Notes under the pieces: generated by a model
Told to the model about the DNA's origin: nothing
Databases searched by the model: none
The model's input: only the letters and a program-made list of their open reading frames with translations
Part shown: positions 31,985 through 39,052 of the stretch, piece by piece
Layout: each line of letters begins with the position of its first letter
Position numbering within the stretch: the stretch's first letter is position 1
Assembly: GCA_905236455.1 (NCBI GenBank)
Contig: CAJOPT010000002.1
Location: forward strand, 1-44,900
Length of the DNA: 44,900 bases
Source of the DNA: an uncultured Prevotella sp.
GTDB taxonomy: Bacteria; Bacteroidota; Bacteroidia; Bacteroidales; Bacteroidaceae
Direction of reading: 5' to 3'
Position numbers and translations under genes: made by a program

Positions 31985-32034
31985 TATGGCTATCCTATGA
32001 AGGTTGTGAACTATGTGATAAGAACCATTAAACC

Positions 32035-32760
32035 TTGAAGAGAATAATATACATTGTAAGACAATCGTTATATACGATATTCTCGTTCTGCTATTTTCTG
32101 GTATTGGCACTTGACATGACGATACGCGGTTTCCTCATCATCACCTGTGGAGGAGCGACCGACGAGAACAAGCGGAGGTATCACCGTATACTGCAACGCA
32201 AATCACGTTTTGTCATTAACCATGTGCCGGGGACGACGTTCTCCTTTAGCAATCCGCATAACGAAAGCTTCGGGAAACCCTCGGTAATAATATGTAATCA
32301 CCAGTCGCATTTGGATTTGATGGCGGTAATGATGCTAACGCCCAATCTTATCATACTGACAAAAGACTGGGTCTGGAGAAATCCGTTCTATGGACTGGTA
32401 ATACGTTATGCCGATTACTTTCCCATCAGCGATACCGAGGCGATGACTGACAATATCCGTAAAATGGTTATGAAAGGCTATTCGGTAATGATATTCCCAG
32501 AGGGAACACGCTCTGCGGATTGTCATATACAACGCTTCCATAGGGGAGCATTCTATTTGGCTGAGCAACTTCAATTAGACATACTGCCACTCTTCATAGA
32601 CGGTTTCGGAAAAGTGTTGCCAAAAACGTCCTTTCACCTACACCCAGGACACATGAGTTTAGAGGTAATGCCGCGAGTCGGTTATGACGAGATAAAGGCA
32701 ATAGGATACCGGGAGATGGCAAAGAAGATGCATCGTATTTATGTAAAGAAAGAGACATGA
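32035..32760 (+). CDS. PlsC-like 1-acylglycerol-3-phosphate acyltransferase
   Basis: A 241-residue acyltransferase with an N-terminal membrane helix (YTIFSFCYFLVLALDM), the catalytic HX4D motif in CNHQSHLDLM, and the acceptor-binding motif FPEGTRS followed by FHRGAFYLAE. It probably acylates a lipid or glycan acceptor with the product chain. The start is a TTG at 32035 whose TTGA overlaps the ancestral, now out-of-frame, stop of the GT2; that stop is no longer reached because of the element insertion, so translational coupling may be lost. The 3' end overlaps the next gene by ATGA. Confidence 0.87.
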   Translation: MKRIIYIVRQSLYTIFSFCYFLVLALDMTIRGFLIITCGGATDENKRRYHRILQRKSRFVINHVPGTTFSFSNPHNESFGKPSVIICNHQSHLDLMAVMMLTPNLIILTKDWVWRNPFYGLVIRYADYFPISDTEAMTDNIRKMVMKGYSVMIFPEGTRSADCHIQRFHRGAFYLAEQLQLDILPLFIDGFGKVLPKTSFHLHPGHMSLEVMPRVGYDEIKAIGYREMAKKMHRIYVKKET

Positions 32761-34412
32761 GGAAATGTGTTATTATAGGTAGTGGACTTGGAGGACTTTC
32801 TTGCGGGGTCATACTCGCAAAGAATGGCTATGAGGTAACAGTATTGGAACAAAGCGCACAAATAGGTGGGTGCCTTCAATGCTTCTATCGGGACAACGTG
32901 ACCTTTGACACAGGTATGCACTATATAGGAAGTGCTGATGAGGGGCAGACGCTGAACATCATCATGAACTATCTGGGCATATCTTCAGATATAGAATTGT
33001 CGAGGCTTGACCCCATGGGGTATGATGTCATCTCATATCTTGGAGAGCATTATCGCTTCGCAAATGGGAGAGAGAACTTTATCAATGCTCTTGCAGAGCA
33101 TTTTCCTGAGAACCGTGATGAGATAGCCAAGTATTATGACTTGATGAAACTTGTCTCGTCATCCTCTGCCATGCACTCTCTTAACAAAGATGTAGATATA
33201 GATATCAATGCAGAGTACAAGATGAAGAGCGTGAATGAGGTCTTAGACTCAATTATAACAGGCTCCGATAAAGCATTCCGTCTTCGACAGGTTTTAGCCG
33301 GCATGCAGCCATTGTATGCAGGAATCAAAGACCATACTCCATTTTCTGTCCACGCTCTCATTCACGACTGTTTCAACCAGAGTGCATTCCGTATCGTGGG
33401 AGGAAGCAGCAAGGTGGCAGCATCGCTTGCCAAGTCGATACAACAGAAAGGAGGGAAGGTTCTGCCAAATCAGCGTGTTACGAAAATAGAATGCTCTGAT
33501 AGTTCGTCACCGCAGGCCACAGCAGTTATCACATCAAGCGGAGACCGTTATCCGGCAGATTTGGTTATAAGTGCCATACATCCGGCAAGTACTATGCGTA
33601 TGACAGACAGTCGTTTCATCCGTCCTTATTTCCTTAAGCGGCTGGAAAAAGCCCCCAACACACCATCTGTATTTGTAGTATATCTGAAATTCAAGAAGAA
33701 CAGAGTCAGATATATGAATCACAATCTATATTATTATCGTGGTGATACAACCTGGGGATGCGAGCAATATGATGACTTCTGTCCGTGGCATAAGTCATAT
33801 AAAACATTGTCTAATTGTCTGTCGCCACAGACAACAGACTCTCGTCTGTGGCGAGAGTCATATAAAACATTGTCTAATTGTCTGTCGCCACAGACGACAG
33901 ACAACTCATGGCCAAAGTTCCTGTTATATATGCATTTCTGCCACGCTTCGCATAAAGAAATGATTACCGCAAACGCAGAATATGCAGAGTCTGGCAAGAT
34001 ATTGTCATATATGAACTATGCTGATGTGAAACCGTGGGAAGGCACTCATGTAGGTCAACGTGGTGACAGCTATGAGGAGTTTAAAAGAAGGAAAGCCGAA
34101 CAACTTATTGATGCCTTGGCAGAGGAAATTCCGGATATTCGTCAAAATATCGAAAGCTACTATACATCCACTCCACTGACATATCTTGACTATACTGGCA
34201 TACCGGAAGGAGCGATGTATGGAATGGCTAAGGATATCAGTGCAATAGGAGTCAAGAACGTGTCGTGTAAGACAAGCATTCCCAACCTTTTGTTGACGGG
34301 ACAGAGCATAACGTCACATGGAATGTTTGGAGTGCTCGCAGGAAGCTTGATTACCTGTTCGGAAGTGTTGACCCAGGAAGAGATACTGAAACAGCTACGT
34401 AACGAAAGATGA
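32757..34412 (+). CDS. CrtI-like FAD-dependent oxidoreductase with in-frame element
   Basis: A 551-residue flavoprotein of the phytoene desaturase/retinol saturase family. The dinucleotide-binding motif GSGLGGLSCGVILAKNGYEV starts at residue 8, and VLEQSAQIGGCL completes the Rossmann fold. The C-terminal GMFGVLAGSLIT is part of the FAD site. In flexirubin and aryl-polyene loci such enzymes are thought to oxidise or reduce the polyene. Residues about 340-382 (DFCPWHKSYKTLSNCLSP and a second similar unit) are encoded by a palindromic pair; without them the protein would be about 509 residues, nearer the family norm. Start and stop both overlap neighbours by ATGA. Confidence 0.87.
   Translation: MRKCVIIGSGLGGLSCGVILAKNGYEVTVLEQSAQIGGCLQCFYRDNVTFDTGMHYIGSADEGQTLNIIMNYLGISSDIELSRLDPMGYDVISYLGEHYRFANGRENFINALAEHFPENRDEIAKYYDLMKLVSSSSAMHSLNKDVDIDINAEYKMKSVNEVLDSIITGSDKAFRLRQVLAGMQPLYAGIKDHTPFSVHALIHDCFNQSAFRIVGGSSKVAASLAKSIQQKGGKVLPNQRVTKIECSDSSSPQATAVITSSGDRYPADLVISAIHPASTMRMTDSRFIRPYFLKRLEKAPNTPSVFVVYLKFKKNRVRYMNHNLYYYRGDTTWGCEQYDDFCPWHKSYKTLSNCLSPQTTDSRLWRESYKTLSNCLSPQTTDNSWPKFLLYMHFCHASHKEMITANAEYAESGKILSYMNYADVKPWEGTHVGQRGDSYEEFKRRKAEQLIDALAEEIPDIRQNIESYYTSTPLTYLDYTGIPEGAMYGMAKDISAIGVKNVSCKTSIPNLLLTGQSITSHGMFGVLAGSLITCSEVLTQEEILKQLRNER
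33774..33902 (+). repeat. Palindromic mini-element pair, in frame in the CrtI-like gene
   Basis: Hairpins are at 33774-33796 (one mismatch), 33817-33839 (one mismatch), 33837-33859 (perfect, sharing GAC) and 33880-33902 (perfect). Both spacers read ATATAAAACATTGTCTAATT. The period is 63 nt. Each unit is read in the frame that gives YKTLSN. Confidence 0.88.
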
Positions 34413-35350
34413 AGATAGCGGTATTCGTATATTCGCAAAGCGGACAGGCATATGATGTCGCAAAGAGTATTTTTTGCGAAGCGCAGGAGGGCGATTTGGA
34501 GGTCGTTTTCAAGACCATTGTCCCAGAACAAGATTATCCTTTCCCTTGGGATAAATATACTTTCTTCGATACTTTCCCAGAGACAAGACTGGGTATTCCT
34601 CCCTCTGGTATTAAGCCTATTGACACGTCAGACATTGAGGATGCGGACATTGTTGGCATTGTAGGACAGTCGTGGTTCTTATCACCCTCGCTTCCGTTGC
34701 AGTCTTTTTTTGCTGATCAACAGATAAAAGGATATCTGAAAGGGCGAAAAATAGTCTTTGTTAATGTATGTCGTAACATGTGGCTGATGACCGCCAAGTG
34801 GGTAAAGAATTATCTAAGTGAGATTGACGCAATGCTTGTAGGACATATCGTGCTGCAAGACGAAGCTCCGAATCTTATCAGTGCGGCGACAATTGTAAGA
34901 TGGCTTATAAACGGTAAAAAGGAGGGAAATGCATTTCTCCCATCTGCCGGTATATCTCCAAAAGACATATCAGAGGCAAGAAAGTTTGGAGTAATTATAC
35001 GTGATTTTTGCGAAGCGCAGACGACAGACTTCCGCCCACGGCGGAAGTCTGATAAAACATTGTCTATAAGTCTGTCGCCACAGGCGACAGACTTGCAGTC
35101 AAAGCTTCTGTCGGCTGGCGCCATTCATTATAAGCCATCTATACTACATATTGAGAAGATAGGGCACCGTATGTTTGGACTTTGGGCTAAGTTTATTAGG
35201 AAAAAGGGTGGCTTCAGGGCACCCCAACGCCGCAACAGGGTTTATCTTTTCTATGCTTATCTCGTATTCGTCCTGTTTTTTATCTCTCCATTTGTGCAGT
35301 TGCTCTTCTATCTTACTTATCCTCTACATAAGAGAAGTTACGAGTTATGA
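34409..35350 (+). CDS. DarA-like dialkylresorcinol condensing enzyme (flavodoxin-like)
   Basis: A 313-residue protein that I recognise as the family annotated as dialkylresorcinol condensing enzyme, found beside DarB in flexirubin loci. The N-terminus IAVFVYSQSGQAYDVAKSI looks flavodoxin-like (phosphate loop S-x-S-G-x). Family blocks PFPWDKYTFFDTFPE and VNVCRNMWLMTAKWV are present, and a membrane helix (LFYAYLVFVLFFISPFVQLL) ends the protein. DarA with DarB would form the dialkylresorcinol ring. Residues about 207-228 are encoded by a palindromic element, preceded by a fragment of another. It overlaps the CrtI-like gene by ATGA and is 38 nt before darB. Confidence 0.85.
   Translation: MKIAVFVYSQSGQAYDVAKSIFCEAQEGDLEVVFKTIVPEQDYPFPWDKYTFFDTFPETRLGIPPSGIKPIDTSDIEDADIVGIVGQSWFLSPSLPLQSFFADQQIKGYLKGRKIVFVNVCRNMWLMTAKWVKNYLSEIDAMLVGHIVLQDEAPNLISAATIVRWLINGKKEGNAFLPSAGISPKDISEARKFGVIIRDFCEAQTTDFRPRRKSDKTLSISLSPQATDLQSKLLSAGAIHYKPSILHIEKIGHRMFGLWAKFIRKKGGFRAPQRRNRVYLFYAYLVFVLFFISPFVQLLFYLTYPLHKRSYEL
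35027..35092 (+). repeat. Palindromic mini-element, in frame in the DarA-like gene
   Basis: Hairpin 35027-35049 (GACTTCCG/CGGAAGTC) is perfect, the spacer is TGATAAAACATTGTCTATAA (35050-35069), and hairpin 35070-35092 (GTCTGTCG/CGACAGAC) is perfect. A stump CGCAGACGACAGAC just upstream looks like the right half of a lost preceding hairpin. It is read in the DKTLS frame. Confidence 0.87.
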
Positions 35351-35388
35351 CTCATAACTCAAATTTGAAATAAACAATAAAATAATAT

Positions 35389-36525
35389 ATGAACGTCTTT
35401 ATAAATAAAGTTGCGAAGTTCATGCCCAACGAGCCTGTTGGCAATGAGGACATGGAGAGCTTTCTTGGAATGATCGACAACAAGCCTTCTAAGGCTCGTA
35501 GAATCATTCTAAAGCGCAATGGAATAAAACAGCGTTATTATGCACTGGACAAGAATGGTCAGGTGACACATACGAACGCACAAATGGCAGCAAATGCGAT
35601 TAGAAACCTTTTTGATGACAACTTTACCATCGACGATATTGATATTTTGTCATGTGGCACAGCATCTCCCGAGCAGCTTGTCCCCTCACACGGGGTTATG
35701 GTTCATGGTGAGCTTGGTGGCGAGAAGGACATAGAAGTTGTCTCTTTTGCAGGTTCTTGTTGCACCGGTGCTGCCGCATTGAAATATGCGTGCATGGCAG
35801 TACAAGCCGACCCAAAGCGGAATGCCATTGCCTCTGCGTCAGAAAGACTTTCCGCATGGATGAGATCATCTTATTTCCAAAAGGAGTCGGAGCACCTTTC
35901 CCAATTGGAGAATCAGCCAATGCTCGCCTTTGAGAAAGATTTCTTACGTTGGATGCTCTCTGACGGTGCCTTTGCCGCACTGATACAAGGAAAGCCTAAT
36001 GAGAATACCATTTCTCTCCAGGTAGACTGGATAGAAATGACCTCTTTCGCAAATAAGATGGAGACCTGTATGTATGCAGGAGCTGAGAAGGATGAGGACG
36101 GAGTCTTAAAAGGTTGGGCGATGTACCCGGAACAGGAATGGTTAACCCGTTCATTGTTTGCCGTAAAGCAAGACACACGTATGCTTTCGGAGCATATCGT
36201 CAAGCTTGGCGTTGACTATCTTATACGTCTATCCGAGAAACATCATTTTGCAGCTACAGATGTAAACTGGTTCCTGCCTCATCTCTCTTCTATGTTTTTC
36301 AAGAATGCGGTCTTGGAGGAATTTGCTTCCAGAGGTTTTATGATTCCAGAAGAAAACTGGTTCCTGAATCTTCCATACGTAGGCAACATCGCCTCTGCCT
36401 CAGCTTTTTCCATGATAGAAGAGTTGATGTATTCTGGAAAGCTGAAAAAGGGTCAGAAAGTATTGGTGATGATACCTGAAAGCGCACGTTTCTCGTATTG
36501 TTATTGCATGCTTACGGTCATTTAG
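35389..36525 (+). CDS. DarB-like ketosynthase III family enzyme
   Basis: A 378-residue thiolase-fold enzyme of the KAS III/DarB group. The Cys-His-Asn triad is Cys125 in GSCCTGAAALKYA, His298 in LPHLSSMFF and Asn333 in VGNIASASAF. DarB enzymes condense two fatty-acyl-derived chains, giving a cyclohexanedione that is aromatised to a dialkylresorcinol. Directly following a DarA-like gene, this strongly suggests a flexirubin-type resorcinol moiety. No palindromic element is inserted here. The gene lies 10 nt upstream of the small HTH-like gene. Confidence 0.9.
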   Translation: MNVFINKVAKFMPNEPVGNEDMESFLGMIDNKPSKARRIILKRNGIKQRYYALDKNGQVTHTNAQMAANAIRNLFDDNFTIDDIDILSCGTASPEQLVPSHGVMVHGELGGEKDIEVVSFAGSCCTGAAALKYACMAVQADPKRNAIASASERLSAWMRSSYFQKESEHLSQLENQPMLAFEKDFLRWMLSDGAFAALIQGKPNENTISLQVDWIEMTSFANKMETCMYAGAEKDEDGVLKGWAMYPEQEWLTRSLFAVKQDTRMLSEHIVKLGVDYLIRLSEKHHFAATDVNWFLPHLSSMFFKNAVLEEFASRGFMIPEENWFLNLPYVGNIASASAFSMIEELMYSGKLKKGQKVLVMIPESARFSYCYCMLTVI

Positions 36526-36534
36526 TGAAACGTT

Positions 36535-36927
36535 ATGAAAGTATCAGAAGTACCACAGGATTTGAAATATTACAACGGGACGGTAGTCCGGGATCTGAAT
36601 TATGCTGTTGATGACCAAGGTCAATACAAGGCTGTTGTAAGTGACGGATGGGAGGCAAAGGATGATGCCTTGGACATGGCGTGGGACGATGTAAGGGAGC
36701 AATGCGAGGAAATAGCCGAACGTATCAGAAAGGGTGAGACGAGTCCTCTTGAATACTATGCGGCAAAAAACCTTATGACAGTTGACTTGCTTTCGTCCTA
36801 TTCTGGTTTCTCAAAGCGTACCATCCGCAAGCATTTCAATCCCAAGAACTTTGCCAAGCTGAGTGACGAGACCCTACGCATATACGCAGACGTATTACGC
36901 ATCACCGTGGACGAACTAAAGGTTTAA
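36535..36927 (+). CDS. Small protein with a helix-turn-helix-like C-terminus
   Basis: A 130-residue protein. The N-terminal half is acidic (DGWEAKDDALDMAWDDVREQ). The C-terminal half, LLSSYSGFSKRTIRKHFNPK followed by LSDETLRIYADVLRITVDEL, has the spacing of an XRE-type helix-turn-helix. It could be a DNA-binding regulator or a scaffold; no enzymatic motif is seen. It starts with AGTGAAACGTT before the ATG, a string seen at three other gene starts in the window. Placement within the biosynthetic run suggests a locus-specific regulatory role, which is only inference. Confidence 0.65.
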   Translation: MKVSEVPQDLKYYNGTVVRDLNYAVDDQGQYKAVVSDGWEAKDDALDMAWDDVREQCEEIAERIRKGETSPLEYYAAKNLMTVDLLSSYSGFSKRTIRKHFNPKNFAKLSDETLRIYADVLRITVDELKV

Positions 36928-36942
36928 TCGCGAAGTGTTTTT

Positions 36943-38019
36943 ATGGAGTTAAATATTGAACATAAGCCAGCTGCTCACTGTGAGAACGGAACAATCTCCT
37001 CCCTGTTACGTTTTTATGGTATCAATTTGTCCGAGCCAATGATATTTGGTCTGGCAAGTGGTCTGTATTTCACACATGCGCCATGGATGAAGATGGGAGG
37101 ATTGCCGGTTACTGCATTCAGAACATTCCCCGGAATTTTGTTTAAGCGGGTCACGAAACTATTGAATATAAAGACCAAGACACAACGCTTCTTGAACAAA
37201 GAGAAGGCAATGGCTAAACTGGATTATCTGTTATTGGAGCAGAAGAAACCGGTAGGATGTGTTGTGGGTATGTACTATCTTCCATACGTTCCTAATGAGT
37301 ACCGTTTTCATTTCAACGGTCACAACATCTGTATTATCGGAAAGAAAGATTCCAATGATGGAACAGTGGAAAACGCTGAGTATGCTGTGCTGGACACCAA
37401 TTGTACACAAAAGGTAACAATTAGCTACAAAGACCTTGTCAAGGTACGGTTTGCTAAAGGTGGCACATATCCATTGATGGGTCAAATGTACTGGATAGAG
37501 TCTGTTCCCGAGAAGCTTCCAGATCTCACGCCCTTGATATTGAAGTCAATAAAGAAAACCTGCAAAGAGATGATTTCCTATCCCAGCTTTATACCTTGGA
37601 TAGGTGCCCGTGGTATACTTTACCTGTCTAAGCGCATTCGCACTTGGGGGAAGAAGGACGGTGACGTTAAAAGTGCGATGCTTAACCTCGCAAATGTGAT
37701 ACGGATGCTCGAAGAGATTGGAACGGGTGGTGCGGGTTTCCGTTTTATATATGGTGCCTTTCTTCAGGAGGCGGCAGGTGTTACGGGAATCGAAGAGTTG
37801 AACATATACTCCAAGCGGATAACTGAGATAGGCGACCTATGGCGTGAGTTTGCTTATAAGGGGGCGAGGATTATCAGGAGTCGGCGGAAAGTTAACGCTA
37901 ACGCTAATGTCAACTATACCTTTGATGACTTGGGTGATATATTGGAAAAAATCGGACATCTTGAGTATGATTTTTTTAAAGAGCTTCTTAATTGCGCTTC
38001 GCTAAATGATAAAAGATAA
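36943..38019 (+). CDS. BtrH-like acyltransferase (BtrH_N plus DUF4872)
   Basis: A 358-residue protein with the N-terminal signature HKPAAHCENGTISSLLRFYG. Cys13 and its context match the BtrH N-terminal domain, a cysteine-protease-like fold that transfers an acyl group from ACP to an amine or alcohol in butirosin synthesis. FHFNGHNICIIGKK supplies the probable catalytic His and YAVLDTN the third residue. The C-terminal part (about 200-358) fits DUF4872. Here it probably moves the ACP-bound polyene onto the resorcinol or a lipid acceptor. The last residues CASLNDKR are written by a composite repeat at 37994. Confidence 0.82.
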   Translation: MELNIEHKPAAHCENGTISSLLRFYGINLSEPMIFGLASGLYFTHAPWMKMGGLPVTAFRTFPGILFKRVTKLLNIKTKTQRFLNKEKAMAKLDYLLLEQKKPVGCVVGMYYLPYVPNEYRFHFNGHNICIIGKKDSNDGTVENAEYAVLDTNCTQKVTISYKDLVKVRFAKGGTYPLMGQMYWIESVPEKLPDLTPLILKSIKKTCKEMISYPSFIPWIGARGILYLSKRIRTWGKKDGDVKSAMLNLANVIRMLEEIGTGGAGFRFIYGAFLQEAAGVTGIEELNIYSKRITEIGDLWREFAYKGARIIRSRRKVNANANVNYTFDDLGDILEKIGHLEYDFFKELLNCASLNDKR

Positions 38020-38060
38020 ATGATAAAGTTTTTTTTATTATCCTTTGTCCTTTTTCCTTT
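37994..38060 (+). repeat. Composite repeat, third copy, joining two genes
   Basis: GCGCTTCGCTAAATGATAAA and further TAAATGATAAAG units on the left face TTATCCTTTGTCCTTTTTCC on the right. The expected terminal TCATTTAGC of the right arm is missing, and a palindromic mini-element begins at 38061. It supplies the end of the BtrH-like gene and the signal peptide of the hydrolase. Confidence 0.6.
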
Positions 38061-38967
38061 GTCTGTCGTCTGTGGCGACAGACAATTAGACAATGTTTTA
38101 TCAGACTTCTGCCACGGACAGAAGTCTTTTAGTCCCACAGAGGCGCAAAAGCTGACACCGGTGATCCCAGAGAACAACCCCACTGGGACGGGTGTAATAG
38201 TGTGTCCTGGCGGCAGCTATTTCTGGTTGGATAAGGACAATGAAGGTTATAAGGTCGCACAATGGCTTTGCGAGAATGGCATAGCAGCTTTTGTCTTGGA
38301 ATATAGTCATGGCGGATGGGCTTCCTTTGCCTTTCATATACGTACTAAGGGGCGCAAGTTCCCGGCAGGCTTCAATGATTTGAGTATGGCAATAAACCAT
38401 GTTAGGGAGAATGCCGATAAGTACGGTGTGCGACCAGATAGGATCGGTTTGATGGGGTTCTCCGCAGGAGGTCATCTCGTCATGCATGCTGCCGAGCAGC
38501 TAACAACCGCCGCAGATGAACGTGGAGGTCTGTCGTCTGTGGCGACAGACCTTAGACAATGTTCTATATACCTCCCGTCTGCGACGGGGGGTATTATGTT
38601 TGTAGCACCGTTATATCCTGTGGTGTCCATGACTCACCCCTGTACACACAAACGCTCGCGCAGAGGACTTCTGGGAGAGTTCCCGTCAAAGGCAATGATG
38701 GACTCCCTGTCGGTGGAGAAGCATGTGCCGCGTAACTGTCCACCAGTATTCTTAATGAATTGTGACGATGATCCGGTGGTACACTATCACAATGCAGAGC
38801 TGCTTGACTCTGCATTGACCGTAATGCAAATACCACATCATTATGAACATTACCGCACCGGAGGACATGGGTTCGGAGTGTCGGAAAAGAAGACAACAGC
38901 TGAGGCGATTCAATGGAAGGATCGTTTTCTAAATTGGCTTTATACATTAATAAAAAATGAAGAATGA
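38020..38967 (+). CDS. Exported alpha/beta hydrolase (esterase/deacetylase-like)
   Basis: A 315-residue secreted hydrolase. The signal peptide FFLLSFVLFPLSVVCG is encoded by a composite repeat and the next ~20 residues by a palindromic element. The fold begins at GTGVIVCPGGSYFWL (oxyanion region GGSY). The triad is Ser148 in GFSAGGH, an Asp around 249-251 in NCDDDPVV, and His283 in GGHGFG. Relatives are acetyl-xylan esterase or BD-FAE-like esterases. Another palindromic element at residues 170-191 (SSVATDLRQCSIYLPSA) precedes FVAPLYPVVSM. In the locus it may deacylate or esterify the product; substrate is unknown. Confidence 0.82.
   Translation: MIKFFLLSFVLFPLSVVCGDRQLDNVLSDFCHGQKSFSPTEAQKLTPVIPENNPTGTGVIVCPGGSYFWLDKDNEGYKVAQWLCENGIAAFVLEYSHGGWASFAFHIRTKGRKFPAGFNDLSMAINHVRENADKYGVRPDRIGLMGFSAGGHLVMHAAEQLTTAADERGGLSSVATDLRQCSIYLPSATGGIMFVAPLYPVVSMTHPCTHKRSRRGLLGEFPSKAMMDSLSVEKHVPRNCPPVFLMNCDDDPVVHYHNAELLDSALTVMQIPHHYEHYRTGGHGFGVSEKKTTAEAIQWKDRFLNWLYTLIKNEE
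38061..38126 (+). repeat. Palindromic mini-element after the hydrolase signal peptide
   Basis: Hairpin 38061-38083 (GTCTGTCG/CGACAGAC) and hairpin 38104-38126 (GACTTCTG/CAGAAGTC) are both perfect. The spacer AATTAGACAATGTTTTATCA is in reverse orientation and read as LDNVLSD, a stop-free frame. Confidence 0.88.
38528..38593 (+). repeat. Palindromic mini-element, second copy in the hydrolase gene
   Basis: Hairpin 38528-38550 (GTCTGTCG/CGACAGAC) is perfect, and the spacer CTTAGACAATGTTCTATATA has drifted. The second hairpin (TACCTCCCGTC, 3-nt loop, GACGGGGGGTA, 10 of 11 pairs) has a sequence unlike the others but keeps a palindrome. It is read as LRQCSI. Confidence 0.78.
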
Positions 38968-39034
38968 AGAATCAGCTATGCCGTCGCATCAGTGGAAGAT
39001 ACCATAAAAAAATCTTCATTCTTAATTCTTCATT
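38956..39034. repeat. GAAGAATGAAGAAT inverted repeat between hydrolase and MMPL genes
   Basis: AATGAAGAATGAAGAAT (38956-38972) faces CTTCATTCTTAATTCTTCATT (39014-39034). The hydrolase stop lies in the left arm. The same pair of arms occurs at 42786-42863, after the MMPL gene. Confidence 0.6.
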
Positions 39035-39052
39035 ATAATATAGTGAAACGCC

